64,000 nt of DNA from Alphaproteobacteria bacterium (GTDB taxonomy: Bacteria > Pseudomonadota > Alphaproteobacteria > UBA6615): contig SHVS01000002.1 in NCBI GenBank assembly GCA_009694135.1, positions 1-64,000 of the forward strand. The letters run 5' to 3'. The first letter of the stretch is position 1. The number at the start of each line of letters is the position of its first letter. Both the position numbers and the translations under genes were made by a program. Positions 1 through 9,357 of the stretch are shown piece by piece. The notes under the pieces are model-generated. The model was not told where the DNA came from and ran no database searches. It saw nothing but the letters and a program-made list of their open reading frames with translations.

Positions 1-63
1 CGTCGCGCCCCGACCGACACTCAATCCAACGCAAGAAGCCCGGCCTGAATGCGGCCAGCACAT

Positions 64-85
64 AGGGCCCCCGCGGGGGCCCTTT
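64..85. terminator. GC-rich palindrome, likely terminator of an off-window gene
   Basis: A perfect 20-base palindrome (64-83) of GGGCCCCC/GGGGGCCC type is followed by TTT. It resembles an intrinsic terminator with a short T tract. Nothing coding is visible in 1-63, so it probably ends a gene lying to the left of the window. Confidence 0.5.
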
Positions 86-100
86 GTGCTACCCCGTCTG

Positions 101-142
101 ATGCATTTTTGCTCCGGCCCACCGACGCATTTTTACTCCGGC
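101..142. repeat. Two imperfect 18-base direct repeats, possible IS21-type end
   Basis: Two copies of an 18-base unit (101-118 and 125-142, core GCATTTTT.CTCCGGC) agree at 16 of 18 positions with a 24-base period. On the minus strand the block reads TGTCAACGCCGGAG from 149 inward, and IS21-family ends carry TGT tips followed by repeated internal units. No istA or istB is visible here, so this is either the edge of an element lying off-window or a remnant. The IS21 assignment is inference. Confidence 0.35.
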
Positions 143-143
143 G

Positions 144-173
144 TTGACACTGATTATGCTCGCCGTCTAATAA
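144..173 (+). promoter_or_regulatory. Candidate sigma-70 promoter for the glucan phosphorylase
   Basis: A perfect TTGACA (144-149) is followed, after 18 bases, by a weak TAATAA (168-173), just upstream of the ATG at 184. The -35 hexamer coincides with the outer tip of the repeat block at 101-149, so it could be an outward-facing element-borne -35. The -10 match is poor. Confidence 0.35.
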
Positions 174-183
174 GCGAGTCCTG

Positions 184-1887
184 ATGACCAATTCGAACGG
201 TGTTTCCGCGTTCACCGCGCGCACGCACATCGCCTATCTGTCGATGGAAATCGCGTTGCGCCCGGAGATGCACACCTACAGCGGCGGGCTCGGTATCTTG
301 GCCGGTGATACGGTGCGTTCGACCGCCGACCTCGAATTGCCGATCGTGTTCGTGACGCTCGTCTGCCGGCAAGGGTATTTGCGGCAGGAGATCGACCCGC
401 AAGGCAAGCAGATCAACCACCCCGACCCGTGGCATCCCGAACAATGGGCGAGCCCGCTCGGCGCCAAGATCGTGGTCGAAATCGGCGGCCGCGAGGTCTG
501 GATTCGCCCGTGGCTGCATGTGCAGAGCAGCCCGCGCGGCTATCGCGTGCCGATCATCCTGCTCGACACCGATCTGGAGGAGAACGCGCCCGAGGACCGG
601 CGCATCACCGACCAGCTTTATGGCGGCGACGAGGAATATCGCCTCAAGCAGGAAATCGTGCTCGGCATCGGCGCGGTGCGCGTGCTGCATACGCTCGGCT
701 TCGACATCAGAACCTATCATTTGAACGAAGGCCATGCGGCGCTGCTCACCGTCGAGCTCCTGCGCATGTTCCGCATCGCCTCGGGCAACGGGCATGAGGG
801 ACCGACGACCTATGACATCGCGCGCGTGCGTGATATGTGCAATTTCACCACCCATACGCCGGTCGAAGCCGGTCATGACCGCTTCGAATACGCGCTCGCC
901 CGTCGCTTGCTCGGCGATCTGTTCGACGTCGAGATGCTCAAGACCTTCGCCGGCGTCGGTGCGCTCAACATGACCCGCCTGGCGCTGTCGCTATGCGGCT
1001 ATGTCAATGGCGTGGCGCAGCGGCACGCCGAAACGACTACGCGCATGTTCCCCGGCTATCGCGTGCATGCGGTGGTCAATGGCGTGCATACGCGCACCTG
1101 GACGTCGCCTTATTTCGCGCAGCTTTTCGACGCGCATTTCCCCGGCTGGTCGCATGAGCCGGAGATCTTGGTGCGCGCCGATCAGCTACCCGAAGACGCG
1201 GTGTGGGACGCGCATCAGAAATCCAAGCAGGATCTGATCGGCAAGATCCGCTGGCTTTCCAGCAAGCAATTCGACCCGGAAATCCCGATTATCGCTTTTG
1301 CCCGGCGCATGACCGGCTACAAGCGGCCCGAGCTGTTGTTCAGCGAGATCGAACGGCTATTGGCGATCCATCGCGAGCGGCCGCTGCAGATCGTGATGGC
1401 CGGCAAGGCGCATCCAAAGGACGGCGCCGGCCAGGCGATGATCGAGCGGCTGCATGGGATCATCCGCGATCTCGACGGCAAGCTGCCGATCGTGTTTCTG
1501 CCCGGCTATGACATGGCGCTGGCCAAGGTCATCGTCGGCGGCGCCGACATTTGGCTCAACACACCGCTGCCGCCGCTCGAAGCCTCGGGCACCAGCGGCA
1601 TGAAGGCGGCGCTCAACGGCGTGCTCAATCTGTCGGTGCTCGACGGCTGGTGGGTCGAAGCCTGCATCAACGGCGCCAATGGCTGGGCGATCGGCAAGGA
1701 CGCGCCCGGAGGCGACGGCCACGCCGACGCGCTCTACACGCTGCTCGAACGCGAAGTATTGCCGTGCTACTACTCCGACCGTAAGCGCTGGAACTGGATG
1801 ATGCGGCAGGCGATTTCCAAGATCGCCTTCTATTTCAACAGCCAGCGCATGATGCGCCGCTACGCGACCGAGGCGTATCTCCGCTAG
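184..1887 (+). CDS. glgP: Alpha-glucan phosphorylase (GT35 family)
   Basis: The 567-residue protein should release glucose-1-phosphate from alpha-1,4-glucans in the cytoplasm using pyridoxal phosphate. It matches the short alpha-glucan phosphorylase class: the conserved HLNEGHAAL segment lies near residues 178-187, and ASGTSGMKAALNG carries the expected PLP lysine at K474, followed by the LDGWW stretch. The first family-like residues (HIAYLSMEIAL) begin at residue 16, which fits the ATG at 184, although no strong ribosome site precedes it. Its stop codon overlaps the convergent dehydrogenase by 4 bases. No other glycogen genes are adjacent. The symbol is by family and the exact substrate is not determined. 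Confidence 0.88.
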   Translation: MTNSNGVSAFTARTHIAYLSMEIALRPEMHTYSGGLGILAGDTVRSTADLELPIVFVTLVCRQGYLRQEIDPQGKQINHPDPWHPEQWASPLGAKIVVEIGGREVWIRPWLHVQSSPRGYRVPIILLDTDLEENAPEDRRITDQLYGGDEEYRLKQEIVLGIGAVRVLHTLGFDIRTYHLNEGHAALLTVELLRMFRIASGNGHEGPTTYDIARVRDMCNFTTHTPVEAGHDRFEYALARRLLGDLFDVEMLKTFAGVGALNMTRLALSLCGYVNGVAQRHAETTTRMFPGYRVHAVVNGVHTRTWTSPYFAQLFDAHFPGWSHEPEILVRADQLPEDAVWDAHQKSKQDLIGKIRWLSSKQFDPEIPIIAFARRMTGYKRPELLFSEIERLLAIHRERPLQIVMAGKAHPKDGAGQAMIERLHGIIRDLDGKLPIVFLPGYDMALAKVIVGGADIWLNTPLPPLEASGTSGMKAALNGVLNLSVLDGWWVEACINGANGWAIGKDAPGGDGHADALYTLLEREVLPCYYSDRKRWNWMMRQAISKIAFYFNSQRMMRRYATEAYLR

Positions 1888-2882
1888 ACCAGATTCTGCT
1901 GGCTTCCTGCGGCGAAGTGTTCCAGATTCTCCAGCGTAACTTTGAGAATCCTCCCGACGGCCTCGCGCGTATTGAACGCGTTATGCGGCGTGACGATCAC
2001 ATGCCGGTGGCGCAGCAAAACATGGTCGGCGAGCAAGGTTTCCAGATTGTCGGCGTGCATGCGCAATGTGCGCAGCAATTCGGCCTCTTCGCGCACAGCC
2101 GGTTCTTCCGGCAGCACGTCGAGTCCGGCGGCGGCGACCTGGCCGCTGGCGAGCGCCTGCAATAAGGCCTGGACATCGACCACGCTGCCGCGCGCGGTGT
2201 TGATCAGCACCATCCCACGCTTCATGCGCGTAAATTCGCGCTCGGAGAGCATGTTCTGCGTCGCCGCGCCGCCAGGAACGTGCAGCGAAATCACATCGGC
2301 GACGGCCAGCACTTCATCCATCGCGAGGTAACGAAAGCCCTGCCGCGCGGCGAGAGCGGCGTCGGGCGCATGGTCATGCGCCACCACCTGCATCTGAAAG
2401 CCCTTGGCGATGTCGATCACCGCGCGGCCGATGGCGCCGGTGCCGATGACGCCGAGCGTCTTGCCCGCCAGATCGAAGCCCTGCAGGCCCTTGAGCGAGA
2501 AATCCCCGCGCCGGGTGCGATCGGCTGCGTCGATCAGGCGATGGCTGATTGCCAGCAGCAGGGCAAAGACGTGCTCGGCTACCGTGCGCTCGCCATAGCT
2601 CGGCACATTGCACGCGGCGACGCCCTGCGCCCGGCAATAGTCGAGATCGATGTGATCGACTCCGGTTGAGCGCGTGGCAATCACGCGGAGCGCCGGCAAG
2701 CGTCGCAAAACAGGTGCGCGCAATTTGGAATAAATGAACGCCGACAGCGCCTCCGACTGCTGGAACGATAAGACATTCGCCTCCGTCAGCGGCTCGGGCA
2801 CAAAGGTGACCTCGTGTCGCTGGGCGAGGCTCTTGAGCGCCTCTCGCTCCCAGGCTTCGACCTCGAAGACGGCGATTTTCAT
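1884..2882 (-). CDS. D-lactate / D-2-hydroxyacid dehydrogenase
   Basis: This 332-residue NAD-dependent dehydrogenase of the D-isomer 2-hydroxyacid family probably reduces pyruvate or a related 2-keto acid. The Rossmann motif GTGAIG is at residues 147-152. The catalytic triad is visible as R231 (TARGS), E260 (PEEP) and H300 (TPHNAFNT). The ATG at 2882 is preferred because GGAG lies 4 bases upstream, and a GTG nine bases earlier would add three residues. The insertion before the catalytic His resembles D-lactate dehydrogenases more than phosphoglycerate dehydrogenases. The 3' end overlaps glgP by 4 bases in convergent orientation. Confidence 0.85.
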   Translation of the reverse strand: MKIAVFEVEAWEREALKSLAQRHEVTFVPEPLTEANVLSFQQSEALSAFIYSKLRAPVLRRLPALRVIATRSTGVDHIDLDYCRAQGVAACNVPSYGERTVAEHVFALLLAISHRLIDAADRTRRGDFSLKGLQGFDLAGKTLGVIGTGAIGRAVIDIAKGFQMQVVAHDHAPDAALAARQGFRYLAMDEVLAVADVISLHVPGGAATQNMLSEREFTRMKRGMVLINTARGSVVDVQALLQALASGQVAAAGLDVLPEEPAVREEAELLRTLRMHADNLETLLADHVLLRHRHVIVTPHNAFNTREAVGRILKVTLENLEHFAAGSQQNLV

Positions 2883-3034
2883 TGGCTCCACTTTCCGGCG
2901 CAGTCCGATTGCGATGCATCAATGCCTGGATCAGCTTAACCGAGATTCTGCCGCCCTGTCATTGGGGGCGGGTATTGGCCGCTCCGGCTCTATCCCCCGC
3001 CCGTCAAAGTCCCCCTAACGACATGGAGGCGCGG

Positions 3035-3532
3035 ATGCACATCAAGAAGCTGCTCCCCGGCGCTTCGCGGGCGCCGGAATCACGCGGGGAAACTTCCCCG
3101 GTTCTTTCCTTGCAATGCGAAATCAATCAGCTTTTCGACAATTTCTGGCGCGGCTTCGATCGCCCTTTCGCCGGATTTCTGTCGGAGAGCGAAAGCGTGA
3201 CGGAGCCCTGTATCAACGTGGCCGAGACCGACAGCGGCGTCGAGATCACCGCCGAACTGCCCGGCATGGACGAGAAAGACATCGAGGTCAGCGTCAGCGA
3301 CGACACCATCACCATCAAGGGCGAGAAGAAGTCCGAACGCGAGGAGAAGAAGAAAGGCTATTACCTGGCCGAGCGCAGCTATGGCTCGATTTACCGCTCG
3401 CTGCAGTTGCCGGCCGGGGTCGATGGATCGCAAGCCACCGCCGAGTTCAAGCAAGGCGTTTTGACCGTCACCGCGCCGGAATCCGCCGAAGCCGCGTCCA
3501 AGGTCAAGAAAATCGACGTCAAGAAAGGCTAG
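3035..3532 (+). CDS. Hsp20 family small heat-shock protein
   Basis: This 165-residue ATP-independent holdase chaperone has an alpha-crystallin domain from about residue 55 to 150. The domain ends in the diagnostic A-x-F-K-x-G-V-L-x-V-x-x-P signature, followed by a lysine-rich tail. GGAGG at 3025-3029 sits 5 bases before the ATG at 3035. That makes this start better than upstream in-frame codons, whose extra residues look non-coding. I saw no convincing heat-shock promoter or ROSE-type thermometer in the 150 bases upstream. Confidence 0.9.
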   Translation: MHIKKLLPGASRAPESRGETSPVLSLQCEINQLFDNFWRGFDRPFAGFLSESESVTEPCINVAETDSGVEITAELPGMDEKDIEVSVSDDTITIKGEKKSEREEKKKGYYLAERSYGSIYRSLQLPAGVDGSQATAEFKQGVLTVTAPESAEAASKVKKIDVKKG

Positions 3533-3666
3533 GCGGTCCGTCGGCGCGTTTCCAGGTAGGGCGGCGCGCTGGCCCCATCATTCGCGGTAATAATGCGCGG
3601 GCACCTTGCCGATCGGCCCCGTCTAAACGACATTGGTGGGTGAAGCTCAGGAGAGCGCCACCCAGC

Positions 3667-5784
3667 ATGGATTCGATACCGCCTGAAGAGGCCGCACCGC
3701 CGCGCGCACGCCAGGAGCCCGTCAGTGTGCTTCGCCACGGCGATACCGTGGTGGATGAATACGCGTGGCTGCGCGCGCGTGACTGGCGCCAGGCGATGCG
3801 CGACCCGGCCACGCTCGAGCCCGACATCCGCGCCTATCTCGAGGCGGAAAACGCCTATGTCGAGGCGGTGATGCGTCCGCTGGCCGCGCTGCGCCAGACG
3901 CTCGTGTCCGAGATGCGCGCGCGCATCAAGGACGATGATGCGACCGTCCCGACGCGCGATGGGCCGTATTCCTATTTCCAGCGCTATCGCGCCGGCGGAC
4001 AGCATGCGCTCCATTGCCGCCGTCCCGTCGCCGCAGGCACGGCCGAACAGGTTCTTGTCGATGGCGACCGCGAGGCCGACGGGGCCGCGTTTTTCCGCAT
4101 GCTGAGCGCCGAACACAGCCCGGATCACAGCCTGCTCGCGACGGCGGTCGATCGCAGCGGGGCCGAGGACTACGCCATCGAAGTGCGCGATCTGACCAGC
4201 GGCGCGGTGCTGCCCGATACGGTCTCCGGCACCAAGGGCGAAATCGTCTGGGCGGCCGACAGCCGCAGCTATTTCTATACCGTGCTGGACGAGAACCACC
4301 GGTCGTCGAAAGTCCGCCGCCATACGCTCGGCAGCGACCCTGCCGGCGACCCGCTGGTCTATGACGAAACCGACACCGCGTATTACATCACCATCGACCG
4401 CAGCGAGGACCGCCGCTTCCTGCTGATCACCTGCCACGGCCACTCGCTCACGACCGAGGTTTGGGCGGTACCGACCGACCGCCCCGACACGCCGGCGCGC
4501 AGCATCGCCGGGCGCACGCCGGGCGTGGAATATTCGGTCAGCGCGCATGGCGACGTATTCTATATCCTCACCAATGACGGCGGCGCGCTGGATTTCAAGA
4601 TCGTAACCGCACCGATCGCCGATGCAGGCCGCGACCAATGGCGTGATAAAGTCCCCCATCGGCCCGGGCGTTATCTGCGCCAAATGCTGCTGTTTCAGCG
4701 CTTCATGGTGCGGCTCGAACGCGAGAATGCGCTGCCGCGCATTGTCATCACCGAGCTGGCCAGCCGCGCGGAGCACGCGATCGAATTCGCCGAAGAGGCC
4801 TATGAACTGGGCCTGGCGCAGGGCTATGAGTTCGATACGGCGACCCTGCGCTTCACCTATGGCTCGCCGACCACGCCGCAGAAGGTGTTCGATTACGACA
4901 TGGCGGCCCGCAGCCGGATCTTGCGTAAACAGCAAGAAGTGCCGAGCGGCCACGATCCGAAGGATTATGTCTGTCGCCGGCTGTTCGCCACCAGCGCCGA
5001 TGGGGCGAGCGTGCCGGTCACCGTTCTGCACCATATTAGCGCCAAACTTGATGGCTCAGCGCCGCTGTTGCTGTACGGCTATGGCGCCTATGGGTTCTCC
5101 ATCCCGGCGATGTTCGCCGCCAACCGCCTGTCGCTGGTCGATCGCGGCTTCGTCTATGCCATCGCGCATGTGCGCGGCGGCAGCGAACGCGGCACCGGCT
5201 GGTATCTCGACGGCAAGCTCGCCAAGAAGCGCCACACCTTTCTCGATATGATCGCGGCGGGTGAGGCGCTGATCGCCGCCGGCTATACCCGCGCCGGGCG
5301 GATCGCGATCCACGGCGCGTCGGCCGGCGGACTTTTGGTCGGCGCGGTCGCGAATATGCGTCCGGATTTGCTGCACGCGGTGGTGGCCGATGTGCCCTTC
5401 GTCGACGTGCTCAACACCATGTCGGACGCCGAGCTGCCGCTCACCCCGCCCGAATGGTCGGAATGGGGCGATCCGGTCGCGGACCCAGCGGCTTATGCCC
5501 TGATCCGCGGCTATAGCCCTTATGACAATGTGCGCGCGCAGCGCTATCCGCATATGCTGGTCACCGCCGGGCTATCCGATCCGCGCGTGACCTATTGGGA
5601 GCCGGCCAAATGGGTGGCGCGGCTGCGTGCGCGGCGTACCGATAGCAATTTATTGCTGCTGCACACCAATATGGCGGCCGGACACGGCGGCAAGCCGGGT
5701 CGCTTCGATAAACTGGATGAAGTCGCGCTGGTATATGCCTTTCTGCTGCATGTCTTCGATTTGGCCAAAGGAGCCAGCGCATGA
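3667..5784 (+). CDS. ptrB: Oligopeptidase B (S9 prolyl oligopeptidase family)
   Basis: This 705-residue cytoplasmic serine peptidase has the S9A layout: an N-terminal beta-propeller (about residues 70-430) and a C-terminal alpha/beta hydrolase. The nucleophile is S552 in HGASAGG, with likely acid D638 (SDPRV) and H673 (AAGHGG). Oligopeptidase B cleaves short peptides after basic residues. No signal peptide is present. The ATG at 3667 (MDSIPPEE) gives the usual family length, and the open frame upstream overlaps hsp20 in another frame. The stop overlaps the next gene by 4 bases (ATGA), indicating coupled translation. Confidence 0.9.
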   Translation: MDSIPPEEAAPPRARQEPVSVLRHGDTVVDEYAWLRARDWRQAMRDPATLEPDIRAYLEAENAYVEAVMRPLAALRQTLVSEMRARIKDDDATVPTRDGPYSYFQRYRAGGQHALHCRRPVAAGTAEQVLVDGDREADGAAFFRMLSAEHSPDHSLLATAVDRSGAEDYAIEVRDLTSGAVLPDTVSGTKGEIVWAADSRSYFYTVLDENHRSSKVRRHTLGSDPAGDPLVYDETDTAYYITIDRSEDRRFLLITCHGHSLTTEVWAVPTDRPDTPARSIAGRTPGVEYSVSAHGDVFYILTNDGGALDFKIVTAPIADAGRDQWRDKVPHRPGRYLRQMLLFQRFMVRLERENALPRIVITELASRAEHAIEFAEEAYELGLAQGYEFDTATLRFTYGSPTTPQKVFDYDMAARSRILRKQQEVPSGHDPKDYVCRRLFATSADGASVPVTVLHHISAKLDGSAPLLLYGYGAYGFSIPAMFAANRLSLVDRGFVYAIAHVRGGSERGTGWYLDGKLAKKRHTFLDMIAAGEALIAAGYTRAGRIAIHGASAGGLLVGAVANMRPDLLHAVVADVPFVDVLNTMSDAELPLTPPEWSEWGDPVADPAAYALIRGYSPYDNVRAQRYPHMLVTAGLSDPRVTYWEPAKWVARLRARRTDSNLLLLHTNMAAGHGGKPGRFDKLDEVALVYAFLLHVFDLAKGASA

Positions 5785-6137
5785 CCCCGTCCCCGAAGCC
5801 GATGTTCGGCAGCAAGCAATGGCGATTCCGCATGCTGCGCAAGGTGCGCTCCTTGCCGATCCATTGGCGCGTGACGATCGGCGTCATCTTCGTGCTCGGC
5901 GGGTTCATGTGGTTCCTGCCGGTGCTGGGCATCTGGATGCTGCCGCTCGGCCTCGTCGTGCTGGCCTTCGATATTCCCTTCATGCGGCGCTGGATGCGGG
6001 TCTGGGCGAAGAGTCATTTCGCGCGCTGGCTGAGTTCCTTGCCGGACAGCCGCGTGGCGAGTTGGCTGCTCGCGCGGCTGCAAAACCTGATCGGCGCAAG
6101 CAAGGCCGCGTATAAAAAATCAACTCGAGGACACTGA
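5781..6137 (+). CDS. Small membrane protein of unknown function
   Basis: This 118-residue protein has two close hydrophobic segments (about residues 29-65) separated by a tight turn. A basic N terminus precedes them and a basic amphipathic tail follows. The glycine/proline/tryptophan-rich hairpin (FLPVLGIWMLPLGL) is reminiscent of PGPGW-type transmembrane proteins, but I cannot assign a function. It starts inside the ptrB stop (ATGA), and its own stop overlaps the nicotinamidase start, so it is the middle gene of a tightly coupled three-gene operon. Confidence 0.75.
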   Translation: MTPSPKPMFGSKQWRFRMLRKVRSLPIHWRVTIGVIFVLGGFMWFLPVLGIWMLPLGLVVLAFDIPFMRRWMRVWAKSHFARWLSSLPDSRVASWLLARLQNLIGASKAAYKKSTRGH

Positions 6138-6706
6138 TGCCGCTTGCTCCCAAGCAAGCGCTCGCCCCGGGCGATGCGCTGTTGATCGTCGATGTGCAGC
6201 CGGATTTCTGCCCCGGCGGCGCTTTGCCGATCTCCGGCGGTGATGCGGTGATCCCGGTGCTCAATGAATGGCTGGCGGCGGCGCGCGCGCTCGGGGTCCC
6301 GGTCTATGCCTCGCGCGACTGGCATCCGCGCGGCCATATGAGCTTCACGGAGCGCGGCGGGCCCTGGCCGCCGCATTGCATCCAGGACACGCAGGGGGCG
6401 GAGTTCCACCCGGCTCTCAAACTCCCGCCGGATGCGATCGTCGTCACCAAGGGCGTGCGCTTCGACCAGGACCAGAATTCGGCCTTCGACCAGACTGGGC
6501 TGGCCGTCGAGCTAAAACGCGCCGGCGTGCGGCGGCTGTGGGTCGGCGGCTTGGCCGAAGATGTGTGCGTGCTGGCGAGCGTGCTCGATGCGCGCAAGGC
6601 CGGTTTTGCCACCCATCTGATCCCCGAGGGTGCGCGGCCAGTCACCGCCGAGGGCAGCGTCAAAGCGCGCTCCGCGATGCGCGCGGCCGGAGCGTTGCTG
6701 GAGTAA
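6137..6706 (+). CDS. pncA: Nicotinamidase
   Basis: The 189-residue cysteine amidohydrolase converts nicotinamide to nicotinate in NAD salvage. The catalytic triad is visible as D19 (DVQPDF), K105 (VVTKG) and C144 (AEDVCV). The metal-binding residues D61, H63 and H67 lie in SRDWHPRGH. The start codon overlaps the preceding stop by one base (TGATG), which supports both the start and co-transcription with ptrB and the small membrane protein. Confidence 0.93.
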   Translation: MPLAPKQALAPGDALLIVDVQPDFCPGGALPISGGDAVIPVLNEWLAAARALGVPVYASRDWHPRGHMSFTERGGPWPPHCIQDTQGAEFHPALKLPPDAIVVTKGVRFDQDQNSAFDQTGLAVELKRAGVRRLWVGGLAEDVCVLASVLDARKAGFATHLIPEGARPVTAEGSVKARSAMRAAGALLE

Positions 6707-6791
6707 AACCTGCGTGATCGCGTATCGGACCAAGCTCGGCCACGCTATATTGGCCGCTATCATGGCCATTTTTGACGAAAGGATGCGTCTG

Positions 6792-8585
6792 ATGCTGCGC
6801 GCGCTCGTGATTGCCGCCGGATTGCTGCTGTTGCCGCAATTCGCGACCGCCGCCCCGGTGCATGCCTTGGCGATGCACGGGACGCCGAAATATGCGCCTG
6901 GCTTCAAGCAGTTCGACTACGTCAACGCCGACGCGCCCAAGGGCGGCCAATCGGTGCGCGCCGCCATCGGCAGCTACGACAACCTAAATCCGTTCATCGT
7001 TCGCGGCACTGCGGCCATCGGCGTGATGTCAATCTATGACACGCTCACGACACCTTCGGCCGATGAACCGTTCACGCAGTATTGCCTGCTGTGCGAGAGC
7101 ATGGATCTGGCCGCAGACCGCTCCTCGATTGTGTTCACGCTGCGCGCCGATGCGCGCTGGCACGACGGCAAGCCGATCACCGCCGAAGACGTGGTGTGGA
7201 GCTTCGAGACGCTGCGCGCCAAGGGACTGCCGTTCTATCGCTCCTATTACGGCAATGTCGCGGAGGCGCGCGCGACCGCCCCCAACAAAGTGCGCTTCAC
7301 GTTTTCCACCACCGAAAATCGTGAACTGCCGCTGATCATCGGCCAGATGACCGTGCTACCCAAGCATTACTGGGCGACGCGCGACTTCGGCGCGACCACA
7401 CTCGAGCCGCCGCTCGGCAGCGGCCCTTATCGCATCGCACAGCTCGACGCGGGGCGATCGATCACCTTGGAGCGCGTGAAGGACTATTGGGCGGCGGCCC
7501 ATCCAACCCAAATCGGGCGCAACAACATCGACCTGCTGCGCTATGATTATTATCGCGACCAGACGGTGGCGCTGGAAGCACTCAAGGGCGGCGCCTTCGA
7601 TATCTGGAACGAGAGCTCGTCGAAGAACTGGGCGACCGCCTATGACACGCCGGCGGTGCGCGGCGGCCAATTGATCAAAGCCGAGTTCAAGCACCAGCGC
7701 GTCGCCGGCATGCAAGGCTTCGTGTTCAACACCCGTCGGCCAGTGTTCCAGGATCGGCGCGTGCGCGCGGCGCTCGCCTATGCCTTCGACTTTACCTGGT
7801 CAAACGCCAATCTGTTTTACGGCGCGTATACGCGCAGCAAGAGCTTCTGGGACAATTCCGAACTCGCCAGCCGCGGCTTGCTTGCCTCCGCCGGAGCCGA
7901 GGAACGCGCCCTGTTGGAGAAGTATCGCGCCGAGCTGCCGCCCGAGCTGTTCACCGCGGCCTATGTCCCCCCGGACACCGACGGCACCCAGGCCAGCTTT
8001 CGCGCCAATCTGCTCAAGGCGCGCGATCAGTTGGCCGCCGCCGGCTGGCAGGTGGTCAACAACAAGCTGGTGAACCGCGCCGCGGGCAAACCGATGAGCT
8101 TTGAAATCCTGCTCGACGATCCCACCTTCGAACGCATCGCCCTGCCCTTCGTCGAAAATCTCAACCGGCTGGGAATCGAGGCCAAGGTACGGCTGGTGGA
8201 CAGTTCGCAGTATCAGGAACGGGTGGATACCTTCGATTTCGACATGACCGTGGGGAACTGGGGCCAGTCCGAATCGCCAGGCAACGAACAGCGCGATTAC
8301 TGGGGCAGCGACGCCGCGGCCGAAAACGGAACCATGAACCTGGCCGGGGTCAAAGACCCAGCGATCGACGCGTTAATCGAGGAGTTGATCGCCGCGCCCA
8401 CGCGCGAAAGCCTGGTCGCGCGCACGCGAGCCCTTGATCGCGCGCTGCTCTGGGGCCATTACGTCATCCCGCATTGGTATATTCCGCACGACCGCGTCGC
8501 CTATTGGGACAAATTCGGGCAACCGGCCAAGGTGCCAAGCTCGGGCGTGCAGATCGATACCTGGTGGATGAAAGCGGGCCGCTAG
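6792..8585 (+). CDS. YejA-like periplasmic oligopeptide-binding protein
   Basis: The 597-residue family-5 solute-binding protein should bind peptides (or microcin C-like compounds) in the periplasm for an ABC importer. The N terminus is a signal peptide ending around ATAAP. The mature start, HALAMHGTPKY followed by NADAPKGG, is characteristic of YejA-type proteins. Start choice: GAAAGG (6777-6782) lies 9 bases before the ATG at 6792, and ATG 6783 would add three residues. No yejB, yejE or yejF permease or ATPase genes follow, so here the binding protein is an orphan whose partners must be encoded elsewhere. Confidence 0.85.
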   Translation: MLRALVIAAGLLLLPQFATAAPVHALAMHGTPKYAPGFKQFDYVNADAPKGGQSVRAAIGSYDNLNPFIVRGTAAIGVMSIYDTLTTPSADEPFTQYCLLCESMDLAADRSSIVFTLRADARWHDGKPITAEDVVWSFETLRAKGLPFYRSYYGNVAEARATAPNKVRFTFSTTENRELPLIIGQMTVLPKHYWATRDFGATTLEPPLGSGPYRIAQLDAGRSITLERVKDYWAAAHPTQIGRNNIDLLRYDYYRDQTVALEALKGGAFDIWNESSSKNWATAYDTPAVRGGQLIKAEFKHQRVAGMQGFVFNTRRPVFQDRRVRAALAYAFDFTWSNANLFYGAYTRSKSFWDNSELASRGLLASAGAEERALLEKYRAELPPELFTAAYVPPDTDGTQASFRANLLKARDQLAAAGWQVVNNKLVNRAAGKPMSFEILLDDPTFERIALPFVENLNRLGIEAKVRLVDSSQYQERVDTFDFDMTVGNWGQSESPGNEQRDYWGSDAAAENGTMNLAGVKDPAIDALIEELIAAPTRESLVARTRALDRALLWGHYVIPHWYIPHDRVAYWDKFGQPAKVPSSGVQIDTWWMKAGR

Positions 8586-8630
8586 CGGCGCTCAATCGAG
8601 CGTTAGCGAATCCGCGCTATAGGAGACCCT

Positions 8631-9347
8631 ATGCAACTCGTGCTGCTGCGCCACGGCGAAAGCACCTGGAACAAGACCAATCTGTTCACAGGCTGGACTG
8701 ACGTTCCCTTGAGCGAACTTGGCGTTGCCGAGGCGCGCGCCGCCGGCCGCGCCCTGTCCGCCGCCGGCTTCGCCCCCGACCTGTGCCACACCTCCTATCT
8801 CAAGCGCGCGATCAAGACGCTGTGGCTCGCGCTCGAAGAGATGGACCAGATGTGGGTCCCGGTGCATGGCACTTGGCGGCTCAACGAGCGCCATTATGGC
8901 GCGCTGCAAGGCCTCGATAAGGCCGAGATGGCGAAGAAAGTCGGCGAGGCCCAGGTCAAGCTCTGGCGCCGCAGCTATGACGCCGCGCCGCCGCCGGTCA
9001 CGCCCGACGACAAGCGCCACCCGAAGAACGACCCGCGCTACGCCGGGTTGAGCGCGTCCGAAATGCCCGTCGGCGAGAGCCTCAAGGACACGATCGCGCG
9101 CGTGCTGCCCTATTGGGACCAGGTGATCGCGCCGGAGCTCAAAGCCGGCCGCAAAGTGCTGATCGCGGCACATGGCAACAGCCTGCGCGGGCTGGTGAAG
9201 CATCTCGACGGGCTGAGCGACGATGCCGTTGCCGGGCTCGAGATTCCAACCGGCGCGCCGCTCGCCTATGAGCTCGACCGCGACCTCAAGCCGCTCAACC
9301 GCCATTACCTTAAGCTGTCGCCGGAGCCGCTCGCCCGCACGGCGTGA
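8631..9347 (+). CDS. gpmA: 2,3-bisphosphoglycerate-dependent phosphoglycerate mutase
   Basis: The 238-residue enzyme interconverts 3- and 2-phosphoglycerate in glycolysis. The phosphohistidine is H8 in [18 protein letters not shown] and the second histidine in AAHGNSLRG are typical of the dPGM branch of the histidine phosphatase family. AGGAGA at 8621-8626 gives a good ribosome site 4 bases before the ATG. It is convergent with the quinone oxidoreductase, only 10 bases away. Confidence 0.95.
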   Translation: MQLVLLRHGESTWNKTNLFTGWTDVPLSELGVAEARAAGRALSAAGFAPDLCHTSYLKRAIKTLWLALEEMDQMWVPVHGTWRLNERHYGALQGLDKAEMAKKVGEAQVKLWRRSYDAAPPPVTPDDKRHPKNDPRYAGLSASEMPVGESLKDTIARVLPYWDQVIAPELKAGRKVLIAAHGNSLRGLVKHLDGLSDDAVAGLEIPTGAPLAYELDRDLKPLNRHYLKLSPEPLARTA

Positions 9348-9357
9348 GCTCCGCCGG

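Noticed and set aside
3529..5034. Long open frame of about 500 codons on the minus strand opposite ptrB
   Set aside because: Shadow of a GC-rich gene: arginine/alanine/histidine-heavy translation with no motifs, while the plus strand encodes a clear oligopeptidase B.
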